Positions 16,749 through 25,038 of a stretch of DNA of 64,000 bases are shown one piece after another; position 1 is the stretch's first letter, and each line of letters begins with the position of its first letter. Source of the DNA: JAFGHJ01 sp964525555 (GTDB lineage: Bacteria > Hydrothermota > UBA3072); NCBI GenBank assembly GCA_964525555.1, contig CAZGHN010000001.1:62001-126000 (forward strand), in the 5' to 3' direction. The notes below the pieces were generated by a model. That model made no database searches. It was not told the DNA's origin and saw nothing but the letters and a program-made list of their open reading frames with translations. A program made the translations under genes and the position numbers.

Positions 16749-17222
16749 TTATCCAATTGCATTTACCATCAAGAAGCTTGTAACAAACCCAAGAATAGCA
16801 TAAGTTTCAACCATAACCGCAAAAATGACGACTCTCATCGTTGCCTCAGGCTGTTTTGCCGCAAGCTCAACACCTGCCGCAGAAACTAAACCCTGATGAA
16901 TTCCGGATATTAATCCGACAATACCAACCGGAAGACCGGCAACAAGAAAGCGTAAACCTTCTATTATGGTCATATTATAATTCATTGCGCCACCAAACAT
17001 CCCTAATTTCATCATCATGAACATGGCTGCAATAAAACCGTAAAAACCCTGCGTCGAGGGTAGAATAACCAGAATGAAAGTTCTCCCGAACTTATCCGGC
17101 TGCTCGGAAAGTACACCTGCCGCTGCTCTTGAAGGTATCTGTACACCAATAGAAGAACCGATTCCTGCAAGAAATACAGCCGCAGCTACTCCTGACATTG
17201 CTAACCAAAAACCACTAATCAC
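16749..17222 (-). CDS. atpK: V-type ATPase subunit K (proteolipid ring), Na+-type ligand set
   Basis: 157 residues in two helical hairpins (four membrane segments). The start is GTG at 17222, preceded by AAGGAGGTTTAA. The ion-binding residues visible are T57, Q58 and Y61 in LPSTQGFYG, Q110 in SGIHQG, and E139 in AVMVETYAILG. These match the residues that coordinate Na+ in the Enterococcus hirae K ring (T64, Q65, Y68, Q110, E139; established structure). Na+ rather than H+ coupling is therefore inferred. Confidence 0.95.
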   Translation of the reverse strand: MISGFWLAMSGVAAAVFLAGIGSSIGVQIPSRAAAGVLSEQPDKFGRTFILVILPSTQGFYGFIAAMFMMMKLGMFGGAMNYNMTIIEGLRFLVAGLPVGIVGLISGIHQGLVSAAGVELAAKQPEATMRVVIFAVMVETYAILGFVTSFLMVNAIG

Positions 17223-19178
17223 TTAAACCTCCTTTTTTTCAATTCTTGTATATTTGCCATCTAACCCGAATGGCTTAAACATTTCGCCTCCGCCTTCATA
17301 AAAGTAAGGGAAAAATTCTGCAAATTGGAGACGCATTGTATGGACAAAACTACTCAAGGCATTTATGGCTATCGAGAAAATATGACCTCCTATGAATATA
17401 AGTATTGCCAGAACAATTCCGAAACCCGGAACTAAATCTCTAACTATCTTTGCCAAAATATTAACGGACATGGCAAGACCAGCGGTCACAAGCCCCAGAG
17501 CCATAATACGACTGTAAGAAAGTATATTACCAAGAAAACCTATAAGCCCATTAAATGCTGTAAATCCTCCTTTTGCTAACCTCATTACCAGAGATTTACT
17601 TTCATTGGAAAAGACTAAAATTATGGAAATCGGTACAAGCATAAGAAACTTAAATATGTTAGAACTTGTAACCGTAAATAAGCCCAGGAAAATAAAGAAT
17701 ATAATCCATGATATCTCATTTGCAAATGCATTTAAATAATTTTTATGTCTCATTTTTTCCTTTATAGAAATTATCAGTCCGGTGAAAATCTGTACGACTC
17801 CAAAAACAAGAGAAAGTTTAAGGAAATTAAGAGGATTTTCGAATGGGTCAAATATCGTGAGTTTCTGTCTGAATACACTAACACCCGAAAGTTCGGGAAA
17901 GGCCATCTCGATGTTATTTCCAAACCAGCTTCCGGTTATAGTTCCGGCGAAAACAGTCAACAATCCTCCTCCTACAAATATCCATAAGTATTTACGCCCC
18001 TCGGGCAATTTCGGCATCAAATAAAAAGAAATCGCAATCAAAACGATTCCATAAGCAGCATCAGTCATGCAGAATCCAAAGAAAACAGCAAAAAACATCG
18101 CTATGTAAGGAGTAGGATCTATCTCTCCTTTCCTGGGAAGTGCATATAAACCGGTAATTGCCTCATACGGAGTGCTTATCGTATTATTTTTCAACTTAAC
18201 AGGAATACGTTCGACCTTACTGGGTTTAGCCCAATTCAAATCAACACCGTCATATTTATCGGCTAAGTTCTGCAATATTGTCTGGTTTTCCTTTTCAACC
18301 CAGCCTTCCATAAAGAAAACATTCCTCGTCGTAAGACTCTTGTTCAAAACATCGGACCGGTTCATCCTGGAAAGGAAATAATCATAAAGCACTATATATT
18401 TTTCATACTCAGAACCTTTCTCCGATATTTTATCGGAAACCCCGGAAATCTTCTTGTTTAGAATACCTATTTCTTTCTTACATCTGGAAACCACACTTGC
18501 CGGCTCTTCTTCTTCACCTTTAAAATCGATTATTTCATGCTCATAATCCCCGATGAGCTTTTTAAATTCGTCTTCAAATCCTTTATAAATAAAGAATAGG
18601 ACACCTAATTTTTTTTGATTTTCGAAAATTATTTGAAAATCTACGGGAATATCTTTTAATTTGTTTTTTAACTCATCCTTATCTGCCGTTAATTTATATA
18701 CTTTTACGGAAACATCTTTTGGCTTAAATAATTCGGCAATTTTTAATCTTAAACCGATCCACCCCCGGTAAAACTCGAGTTTGTCAGTAAGGTCGGTTAA
18801 TTTATTTTTGTTATGATAAAGTTCCGTTTCCCAACTGCAAATTTGCTTTACTTCATCTAAATTAAAATTTTCGACTATTTCCTTATATCTGCCCGCAGAA
18901 ATACCTGTCTTTAAGTCGATAAACTGCCCGAGAACGCCCTTGCTTTCAGCATGAATTTTAAGTAAGTCTACTATATCTTCGATCTTTTCAAAAATCTCTT
19001 CGGCTTCTTCGTCAGTAAATTTCTCATCGGGTATTAAATCCGGATTTTCTTCTGCGAGCGTCGAAGACCTTGAATCGGTAATATGAAAAATCCCTTCCTT
19101 CTGAAGGTCGGCAAGGAATTTCTCTTTATCATCTTCGTATATAAGTAGATTCGCTTTTTTTAACTCTTTTTGCGGCAT
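17223..19178 (-). CDS. atpI: V-type ATPase subunit I (a-subunit, ion channel/stator)
   Basis: 651 residues. The N-terminal cytoplasmic half (to about residue 340) has long coiled coils. The C-terminal half has seven or eight membrane helices, starting PTPYIAMFFAVFFGFCMTDAAYG. The essential helix contains GFLGNILSYSRIMALGLVTAGLA, where the Arg in SYSRIMALGL faces the rotor glutamate. GHIFSIAINALSSFVHTMRLQFAEFFPYFYEGGG closes the family signature. It abuts the upstream coiled-coil gene (stop and start adjacent). Confidence 0.97.
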   Translation of the reverse strand: MPQKELKKANLLIYEDDKEKFLADLQKEGIFHITDSRSSTLAEENPDLIPDEKFTDEEAEEIFEKIEDIVDLLKIHAESKGVLGQFIDLKTGISAGRYKEIVENFNLDEVKQICSWETELYHNKNKLTDLTDKLEFYRGWIGLRLKIAELFKPKDVSVKVYKLTADKDELKNKLKDIPVDFQIIFENQKKLGVLFFIYKGFEDEFKKLIGDYEHEIIDFKGEEEEPASVVSRCKKEIGILNKKISGVSDKISEKGSEYEKYIVLYDYFLSRMNRSDVLNKSLTTRNVFFMEGWVEKENQTILQNLADKYDGVDLNWAKPSKVERIPVKLKNNTISTPYEAITGLYALPRKGEIDPTPYIAMFFAVFFGFCMTDAAYGIVLIAISFYLMPKLPEGRKYLWIFVGGGLLTVFAGTITGSWFGNNIEMAFPELSGVSVFRQKLTIFDPFENPLNFLKLSLVFGVVQIFTGLIISIKEKMRHKNYLNAFANEISWIIFFIFLGLFTVTSSNIFKFLMLVPISIILVFSNESKSLVMRLAKGGFTAFNGLIGFLGNILSYSRIMALGLVTAGLAMSVNILAKIVRDLVPGFGIVLAILIFIGGHIFSIAINALSSFVHTMRLQFAEFFPYFYEGGGEMFKPFGLDGKYTRIEKKEV

Positions 19179-19496
19179 TTAGTCTTTTTTAAGAATACTC
19201 TTTACAATCAGATTTTTTGCTTCTTCTATTTTTTTAGAAGCCTTTTTTTCTATCTCTTCGATTTCTTTTTTTACCTTACTTTCCAATTTTTTCTTCTCTT
19301 CTTCTGCTTTTTCTGCGCCTTCTTTTTTCTTCTCAGCAATTAATTTTTTGACCTTTTCATTGGCCTTTTCGATAATTTCCTCTGCCTGTTTTCCCGCTTC
19401 TTCTATATCTTTCTTTGCTTTTACTTTAGCCTTATTTATTATATCATCAGCTTTCTTTTCAGCGTCTTTTATCTCTTTTATAAGTCCTTCTGGCAT
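19179..19496 (-). CDS. V-type ATPase subunit G/H (peripheral stalk coiled coil)
   Basis: 105 residues, almost entirely Glu/Lys/Ala heptads (AEKKADDIINKAKVKAKKDIEEAGKQAEEI). This is one continuous coiled coil matching the stalk partner of subunit E. It is the first gene of the operon with AAGGAGGTTAG upstream; a TTGACA-N16-TATATT promoter lies about 35-60 bp before the start. Sequence alone cannot distinguish it from other coiled coils, but its position makes the assignment secure. Confidence 0.88.
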   Translation of the reverse strand: MPEGLIKEIKDAEKKADDIINKAKVKAKKDIEEAGKQAEEIIEKANEKVKKLIAEKKKEGAEKAEEEKKKLESKVKKEIEEIEKKASKKIEEAKNLIVKSILKKD

Positions 19497-19530
19497 CTAA
19501 CCTCCTTTGTTTCTAATAAATATCCAGCCG

Positions 19531-19558
19531 AATATACTTATATTTAAATGAGTGTCAA
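19531..19558 (-). promoter_or_regulatory. Promoter of the V-ATPase operon
   Basis: On the minus strand TTGACA (19558-19553) is followed after 16 nt by TATATT (19536-19531). The first gene starts about 35 nt downstream with a strong ribosome-binding site. Confidence 0.6.
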
Positions 19559-19804
19559 GGGTAACTGATAAAAAGCCATTAGATATTCGCTTTTTGCTTT
19601 TAGCTCCCCACACTCATTCCCAAAATTAAAACATAAGATTGTAAAATATTATAACAAATTTTTGTGCTAACAGCTAAAGGCAAACAGCTAAAAGCTAATT
19701 ATAACAACAAACTACACGAATCTTTTCTTTAGTTTTTTGACTCGTGACTCACGACTGAAGACACAAGACTAGAGCATCCTTCGCTACTTGCTGTTCTTCC
19801 AGCT
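19559..19804. repeat. Repeat-rich gap (CTAAAAGC and GACTCGTGAC families)
   Basis: Bases near 19570-19700 hold words such as CAGCTAAAGGCAAACAGC and AGCTAAAAGCTAA. Bases 19738-19775 hold TTGACTCGTGACTCACGACT-type repeats also found near 27.2, 30.7, 32.9, 54.1 and 58.3 kb. No gene. Confidence 0.5.
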
Positions 19805-20059
19805 CTATCCTGCTACCTGATAGACTTCGTCGTTAGGATGTACTTTCTGAATAACTTTTATTCCTACTTCCTCTCCTTTGCTTGCCGATTCAACGGAATC
19901 ATGTTCAATCTGTATTGAATCCACACTCTGAGAAAAATCGTCGTGAGCGCCTTTTATATGAATCGTATCTCCTACCTTAAGAGGAGCATCTAATTTAATG
20001 ATTCCGACAGAGATCTTACCAAAATAATGAGTTATTACGCCTATCTTTTTCTCTTCCAT
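19805..20059 (-). CDS. EF-Tu domain-2-like small protein (translation elongation factor-like)
   Basis: 84 residues from the ATG at 20057-20059, which follows AAGGGGGTGTTCAA; a longer upstream reading frame is rejected. The sequence KIGVITHYFGKISVGIIKLDAPLKVGDTIHI and then DFSQSVDSIQIEHDSVESASKGEEVGIKV matches the beta-barrel second domain of translational GTPases, without any GTPase domain. Such stand-alone domains are annotated as translation elongation factor-like proteins in several anaerobes. Their function is not established. Confidence 0.8.
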   Translation of the reverse strand: MEEKKIGVITHYFGKISVGIIKLDAPLKVGDTIHIKGAHDDFSQSVDSIQIEHDSVESASKGEEVGIKVIQKVHPNDEVYQVAG

Positions 20060-20159
20060 TTGAACACCCCCTTTAAGTGTTTCAAATCGTTTCATAAGAT
20101 ATTTTAAGGTTAAAAAATAAAAAGTCAAGACAAAATTAGAAGTTAGAAGCGAGGAGTTA

Positions 20160-20275
20160 TAAACAAGTAAAATGGTCAAATTGTTGAATGGTTAAATCGG
20201 CCTCCTTCCACTCTCCAAATTTTTCCTTTTTGACGATTTTTTAATTTAACTATTTAACTTAGATTCGAAGAATCT
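20160..20275. repeat. TTAAATAG-type repeat tract
   Basis: AAATGGTCAAATTGTTGAAT, GGTTAAATCG and ATTTAACTATTTAACTTAG form imperfect 8-bp repeats before the HEAT-repeat gene. Confidence 0.5.
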
Positions 20276-20343
20276 GTCTTGCCAAAAGTAGAAAAAATCA
20301 TATTTTATACAAACATAAGTTAAAATTTATACTGGGGGTAATT

Positions 20344-20934
20344 ATTTTTTCAAAAATAACAAAAGAAACAATCGAACAATGGGAAAAAGGTAAAAAAGTA
20401 AAACAGCTCATCAAAGCTTTAAAAAACAAAGATTATACTATTAGAATGGCTGCCGCCAATGCTCTCGGCAATATAGGCGATAGAAAAGCATTAGGCTCAC
20501 TAATTGAAGATTTAGAAGATGAATACTGGAACGTTGAACAGGCTGCAGCCACGGCATTAGGGAATCTACACGATATAAGAGCAATAATGCCTCTAATAAG
20601 GACTTTAGGAGAAGGAGCATTCCCCAGTGTAAGAACTGCCGCAGCAACGGCACTTTCAAAACTCGGAGAGAAAAAGTGGGAAAACATAGTAAAAGGAGAA
20701 ATCGAAGATTACAACCGTCTGGGAAGTTCAGGAGACAGGAGAGCTATTGAACCCCTGCTAAAAGCTTTAAATGATAAAGACCCGAATATAAGAATACATG
20801 CGGCTTCGGCGCTTGCGATTTTAGATGATGAAAACGCAATAAAACCCCTAGGAAATGCATACGAAACCGAAACCGATAAGAATGTCAAAACCGCAATAGT
20901 AAGTACAATTAAACAATTACAGGAAAAAATTTAA
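20344..20934 (+). CDS. HEAT-repeat protein (non-ATG start likely)
   Basis: About 196 residues of helical HEAT/PBS-lyase-type repeats: LIKALKNKDYTIRMAAANALGNIGD, LIEDLEDEYWNVEQAAATALGNLHD, LIRTLGEGAFPSVRTAAATALSKLGE, a degenerate unit, and LLKALNDKDPNIRIHAASALAILDD, then a capping helix. The first ATG (20446) falls inside the first repeat, so the start must be upstream. The frame is open to 20263 with no ATG, GTG or TTG in the likely zone. ATT at 20344, or CTG at 20332, near GGGGGT (20335-20340), are the candidates. Probably a protein-interaction scaffold; partner unknown. Confidence 0.75.
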   Translation: MFSKITKETIEQWEKGKKVKQLIKALKNKDYTIRMAAANALGNIGDRKALGSLIEDLEDEYWNVEQAAATALGNLHDIRAIMPLIRTLGEGAFPSVRTAAATALSKLGEKKWENIVKGEIEDYNRLGSSGDRRAIEPLLKALNDKDPNIRIHAASALAILDDENAIKPLGNAYETETDKNVKTAIVSTIKQLQEKI

Positions 20935-21177
20935 GCTCCTTTGGAGCAGTTAAATAGTTGAATTGTAAAATAGTTAAATTGTAAAACGAAAAACTAATTG
21001 AACCACAGAGACCACAAAGAAGAATAGGATTAGAAGCAGTGCAAGTTAGAAGTTCAGGGATTAGGGATTAAGGGGTAAGTGTTTTTCCTTAATCCTCGCT
21101 TAACTTTCTTGTTTTCTACTAATCCTAAGTTGACCAATGACTGGCGACTAGAGACTGAGTTATCTACTGCATACTCA

Positions 21178-21756
21178 CTAATCCACATAATTGACAACTT
21201 CTTCCATTTCTTTTCTCGAAGATGCTGAAGAAGTCGCATCGACGCCGGACTCAAGATTACCTATTCTAAGCGCCGCAACGACACTATACCCTGCGGGAAT
21301 CTCCAATATTTCTTTCATTTCCGTATTTATTTTATTCACCGGTCCGGTATAAATTCGTGCGCCGAGTCCTAAACTTTGCGCCGCAATAAACATATTTTCC
21401 GTTGCAAGTGCGCAATCAAAATCGACATTCATTCCTCTCGACCCGGACTCCAATTCCAATCCGGATACGAGTATTACAACATTACCATCATTAATATTAC
21501 GAATCACATCTTTCACCCTCGGTATATCCTTTACCACAGTAAATTTCCATGGCTGCCTATTTCGTCCGCTCGGAGCTTTTATCCCGCATTTAAGTATTTG
21601 CTCTATTTGATTATCGGTTACAGGGTCCCCTGAAAAAGCCCTGGTCGAATAACTCGAGAGGATTAAATCGATTACCTTATTTTTGACTGTCTGTCCGTTA
21701 GCGATAACAACGACTAAAAATAAAACAACAATCGATACGACTACTATTTTTTTCAT
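21178..21756 (-). CDS. Nitroreductase family protein with N-terminal signal/anchor
   Basis: 192 residues. A hydrophobic leader (KKIVVVSIVVLFLVVVIANGQ) precedes a nitroreductase/FMN-binding fold: SSYSTRAFSGDPVTDNQIEQILKCGIKAPSGRNRQPWKF holds the FMN-contacting arginine and the APSGRNRQPW motif. DCALATENMFIAAQSLGLGARIYTG is the second conserved helix. FMN-dependent NAD(P)H oxidoreductase activity is inferred. A secreted or membrane-anchored member is unusual because the family is mostly cytoplasmic. It is monocistronic. Confidence 0.85.
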   Translation of the reverse strand: MKKIVVVSIVVLFLVVVIANGQTVKNKVIDLILSSYSTRAFSGDPVTDNQIEQILKCGIKAPSGRNRQPWKFTVVKDIPRVKDVIRNINDGNVVILVSGLELESGSRGMNVDFDCALATENMFIAAQSLGLGARIYTGPVNKINTEMKEILEIPAGYSVVAALRIGNLESGVDATSSASSRKEMEEVVNYVD

Positions 21757-22007
21757 TATATACCTCCATTTTCAACTAAAGCCTAAGACCAAAGACCTAA
21801 TACCTAATCTAATTTCTTCCACAAATTTATTTAATCAAATTTTAATGTCAAGGAATTATCTCACACGAAGCCACAGAGAACACGGAGATTTTTTGTTAGT
21901 TTTCACTAATTCACCAATCAACTAAATAACTGATATACTGATTCGAAGAATCTACAGATTTGCCAATTATCGAAATACAACCCCAGAAGTAAATAAGTAC
22001 GTATTTT

Positions 22008-22910
22008 TCACTGTAAATAAAATCCTAACGAAACAGAAAAAGTTTTCAGCCAGTTATCCGTGTACTTGTTTTCTACTCCTTCTTCTGTTCCGCTCGCACC
22101 CCCACCCAGATATCGTAAGTTCAGAAATGTGTTTAAATAATCTGTCAATTCAAAACCAAATCTGAATGAAGCATCTATAATAGCCCCTTCGAAATCATTC
22201 GCGGAACCGGTTATATAACGACCCGAAGCATAAAAACCATCTATTTCTGAGCCTATCCATATACTTTTACTCAAAGGTCTTTGCCATCTGAATTTTAATA
22301 TAGGTACCGGTCCTATATTATTATTTATACTTATCAGACCTCCGTCAGCTGAGGAAAAAATAATAGAAGCATTTCTTATCTGAAAGGACAATCCGATAGA
22401 AAACTCTTTATCGCTCTCTTTTTGGAAATCATATAAATAACTTAATCTGTAGAACGTAAAACCATATTTCAGATTCAGCGGTCTTGAAGCAGGGAAAGTT
22501 ATGTCTTCGACAACAATTGGCCTTTCGGGAAGAGCCGAGGTAAATATTTCAAAAGGTTGTATAAGGAAAATGAGGCAGTGTCTTTCGTTCATCTTCAAAT
22601 CAGCCGTTAATCTGCTGAATGGAAATAGAATATTTTGTCCGCCTTCTTCCACATAGTTAAAATTAGTTCCGTCAACCCCAAATTGAATTGTATGTCTTAT
22701 AAAACCAAGAAAACCTTTTTCATAACCAAGTTTAAATTTATACCACGAATCGTTCCGATTTAAAATGTACTTCTTACCAGTACTAAAGCTTACCTGTACA
22801 CTCTGTTTTTCTGCCGTCAAAGCCTTTATCGGTATAAGAAAAATAGAAATAAAGAAGATTGAAAACAAGGAAAACGCTAAATTTTCAAAATTATATAATT
22901 TTGATTTCAT
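22008..22910 (-). CDS. Outer-membrane beta-barrel protein, hypothetical
   Basis: 300 residues. A signal peptide (FSLFSIFFISIFLIPIKALTA) is followed by alternating beta strands with aromatic girdles (GFTFYRLSYLYDF, EFSIGLSFQIRNASIIF, ASFRFGFELTDYLNTFLNLRYLGGG) and a C-terminal strand FSVSLGFYLQ ending in an aromatic residue. This fits a porin-like or transporter barrel, but no specific family is recognised. AAAGGAGG precedes the start, and a TTGACT-N17-TATCAT promoter is at 22958-22986. Confidence 0.7.
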   Translation of the reverse strand: MKSKLYNFENLAFSLFSIFFISIFLIPIKALTAEKQSVQVSFSTGKKYILNRNDSWYKFKLGYEKGFLGFIRHTIQFGVDGTNFNYVEEGGQNILFPFSRLTADLKMNERHCLIFLIQPFEIFTSALPERPIVVEDITFPASRPLNLKYGFTFYRLSYLYDFQKESDKEFSIGLSFQIRNASIIFSSADGGLISINNNIGPVPILKFRWQRPLSKSIWIGSEIDGFYASGRYITGSANDFEGAIIDASFRFGFELTDYLNTFLNLRYLGGGASGTEEGVENKYTDNWLKTFSVSLGFYLQ

Positions 22911-22957
22911 ATTTCCTCCTTTTTGTTATGATAAATTTTCAGATTTTTTTATTGTTA

Positions 22958-22986
22958 ATGATATTAAGAAAAAAGAAAAAAGTCAA
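22958..22986 (-). promoter_or_regulatory. Promoter of the 22.0-kb barrel gene
   Basis: On the minus strand TTGACT (22986-22981), 17 nt, TATCAT (22963-22958), about 48 nt before the ATG. Confidence 0.55.
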
Positions 22987-23098
22987 GGAATTTTAATGCC
23001 AAAAAGGCACAAAGACACCCGTGGCAGTCATGAGTCAAACCTAAATCCCAACCCCTAAATCCTAAATATGGAATCTTTTCACTTTTCAAGGTCTGACC

Positions 23099-23359
23099 TC
23101 ATTTGTATACCTCTCTCCGGTGGCCTATTTTTGTAATCGTAATAGTTCTATTTTCTTCATCCAGGTGATATATTACTCTCCAGTCTCCAATTCTATATTT
23201 GAAGAATCCCGCGTAATCGCCTTTTAATTGTTTCCCTAATTTTGCCGGAGATTTTATAAGATGAGTGCTTACTTTATAAAGTATTCTTTCTATCGTTTTC
23301 TTATCAAAGGAGGAAAGCTCTTTTAATGCCTGTTCAAGGAATAAAATTTTATAAGCCAA
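23099..23359 (-). CDS. RelE/ParE-family toxin
   Basis: 86 residues. AYKILFLEQALKELSSFDKKTIERILYKV, LGKQLKGDYAGFFKYRIGDWRVIYHLDEENRTITITKIGHRREVYK is a standard RelE fold. It has the basic R-x-G-D-W-R-V-I-Y strand and C-terminal GHRREVY that carry the ribosome-dependent mRNA cleavage residues in RelE. It overlaps the antitoxin gene by 11 nt. A second, related pair lies at 53.4-53.9 kb. Confidence 0.92.
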   Translation of the reverse strand: MAYKILFLEQALKELSSFDKKTIERILYKVSTHLIKSPAKLGKQLKGDYAGFFKYRIGDWRVIYHLDEENRTITITKIGHRREVYK

Positions 23360-23558
23360 GCTTCTTTTCGACTTCTTCTAAAGTATACCTCTTGGAACTC
23401 TTATCCGCCAACCTCTCTAATGAGATATAATAATCCTCAAGGTCTTCAATATAAGCCTTCAATGCTTCCCTGACATAGAAACTCTTAGAGCGGTGAGTTA
23501 AACGGGTTAACTCCTCTAACCGGTCTTCTATTTCTTTTGGCACTCTTACATTAACCAT
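23349..23558 (-). CDS. Ribbon-helix-helix antitoxin (RelB/CopG type)
   Basis: 69 residues. The start is the ATG at 23556-23558 behind GAGGTGAAA; a 30-residue upstream extension is rejected. MVNVRVPKEIEDRLEELTRLTHRSKSFYVREALKAYIEDLED is a typical ribbon-helix-helix DNA-binding domain, followed by a toxin-wrapping tail. It is expected to neutralise the overlapping RelE toxin and repress its own promoter. A 20-bp perfect palindrome at 23598-23617 is the likely operator. Confidence 0.9.
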   Translation of the reverse strand: MVNVRVPKEIEDRLEELTRLTHRSKSFYVREALKAYIEDLEDYYISLERLADKSSKRYTLEEVEKKLGL

Positions 23559-23597
23559 TTTCACCTCTTTATATATTATTTGTATTACATTTATTAC

Positions 23598-23633
23598 TTG
23601 TATTATATATAATACAAAATTCAATTTTGTCAA
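23598..23633 (-). promoter_or_regulatory. RelBE promoter with palindromic operator
   Basis: On the minus strand TTGACA (23633-23628) leads to a TATA-rich -10 inside a perfect 20-bp palindrome TTGTATTATATATAATACAA (23598-23617). Another TTGTATTA half-site lies near 23579. The layout fits autorepression by the ribbon-helix-helix antitoxin. Confidence 0.6.
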
Positions 23634-23839
23634 GTGATTATTAGCCACAAAGACACATTACTTAGTTATTAGTTAATTAGCAAATTATGTTATTAGTAAA
23701 AAAGGGAAACTAATTCACTGATTGACTTTTTCATGGATTCTAGATTCGAAGAACCTACAGATTTATCAGATGTTTAAATTCGACTTCAAATATACAAATA
23801 TATATTATATTTTGATAGTTATATCTTCTTTAGAAAAAT

Positions 23840-24157
23840 CTATCTTGACCAGGTGGTGATGCGGCCGAAACTGGGTTCTCCATTTTTTCCTCTCGTATCG
23901 TCTCTAAAACTACCCCGATGGGAATTAGATTCATTTACGACAAGTTTTTCACCTTTGATTTTTTTGCCGTTTAAACCGGCTATTGCGGCTTCAGCCTCTC
24001 TTTTCTTTGGCATCTCGATAAATCCGAATCCTATTCGTTTGCCTGTGTACCTATCTTTAACTAATTCAATCCAAGAAAGTTTTCCATAAGCTGCAAAAAC
24101 CTCTTCTATTTCTCTCTCAGTTAATTGCGATGAAATCCTACCTACATATATATTCAT
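23840..24157 (-). CDS. RRM RNA-binding protein, copy 1
   Basis: 105 residues. A single RNA-recognition motif has RNP2 (NIYVGRI) at the start and RNP1 (RIGFGFIEM) near residues 42-50, then EAEAAIAGLNGKKIKGEKLVVNES. A short basic Ser/Arg/Gly tail follows. It is a paralogue of the next gene upstream. Such small RRM proteins bind single-stranded RNA and are often linked to cold stress, which is inferred from the family. AAAGGAGGTAAT precedes the ATG. Confidence 0.92.
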   Translation of the reverse strand: MNIYVGRISSQLTEREIEEVFAAYGKLSWIELVKDRYTGKRIGFGFIEMPKKREAEAAIAGLNGKKIKGEKLVVNESNSHRGSFRDDTRGKNGEPSFGRITTWSR

Positions 24158-24267
24158 ATTACCTCCTTTTTTTACTAAAAGCTAAAATATTAGTTTACAA
24201 AAAATCAAAAAAATAACACGAATTATTTTTATCTTTTAACTCTAAACTCAAAACCTGAAAAAATATT

Positions 24268-24319
24268 GGGGGCAAAAATTACACACAATACTAATATAAT
24301 ATTGTTGAACGATGCCCCC
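24268..24319 (-). terminator. Terminator of the second RRM gene
   Basis: GGGGGCA (24268-24274) pairs with TGCCCCC (24313-24319), and an inner CAATA/TATTG pair extends the stem. On the minus strand the stem follows the RRM stop and is followed by AATATTTTTTC. Confidence 0.7.
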
Positions 24320-24349
24320 TTATATTTTTATATCTTTTTCAGATAATTT

Positions 24350-24646
24350 TTAGTTTGACCACTGAGAGCGGCCACCGCGAGGCGCACTACTTCTAGAGCC
24401 TTCCGTACGGGGACGTGCTACATTCACGTTAAGCGTTTTCCCTTTAAGTTCTTTGCCGTTTAAACCCGCTATTGCAGCTTCTGCCTCTGTCTTTTCAGGC
24501 ATCTCGATAAATCCAAATCCTCTGGATTCACCTGTGTACCTATCTTTAATTATTCTAACTGAAGTCAGCTGTCCATAAGCTGCAAAGGCTTCATTAAGCT
24601 CTTCTTCAGTTAGTTGTGACGAAATGTTACCTACGTATATATTCAT
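24350..24646 (-). CDS. RRM RNA-binding protein, copy 2
   Basis: 98 residues. RNP2 NIYVGNI and RNP1 RGFGFIEM are both canonical. The core is about 70 percent identical by eye to copy 1 (SSQLTEEELNEAFAAYGQLTS; EAEAAIAGLNGKELKGKTLNV). The tail is Arg/Gly/Ser-rich (ARPRTEGSRSSAPRGGRS), like bacterial Rbp proteins. It lies upstream of copy 1 but has its own terminator and ribosome-binding site, so the two are probably separate transcripts that arose by duplication. Confidence 0.93.
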   Translation of the reverse strand: MNIYVGNISSQLTEEELNEAFAAYGQLTSVRIIKDRYTGESRGFGFIEMPEKTEAEAAIAGLNGKELKGKTLNVNVARPRTEGSRSSAPRGGRSQWSN

Positions 24647-25038
24647 ATTACCTCCTTAGGGTTAGAATATTTACATGTCTTGTAAATGTAATTAATTCCA
24701 AATACGATTTTATAGAAAACGTATTAAGATGTATAACCGTCAAAACCAGAAGGAAGATAAATGAAAAAATAAACAAATATGCACCTAGAGATCTTGGAGG
24801 TTTTATAACCTACATTTACTGCTTCTAAAATACTTGCTTTTCAAGAAAAGTCAAGGGGTAGAGTGAAAATAGCCACTAAGACACTGAGACACGAAGAACA
24901 AATTGGGAAAATTGAAAAATGGTGAGAGGTGGAACTATTTCACTATTTTGCTATTTAGCTACTTTCCTATTTATCTAAACTCTAAACACTAATTGTCTAG
25001 GAACAACGAACCACGAACTAAGCACTAATACCTAATAT
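24647..25038. other. 392-bp intergenic region
   Basis: Upstream of the RRM gene there is only AT-rich DNA. Bases 24871-24900 hold GCCACTAAGACACTGAGACA-type repeats and 24905-24975 hold GGGAAAATTGAAAAATGG / CTATTTAGCTACTTTCC repeats. No supported ORF. Confidence 0.5.

Noticed and set aside
24616..24828. 70-codon plus-strand ORF upstream of the RRM gene
   Set aside because: Overlaps the RRM 5' end and ribosome-binding site; no support.
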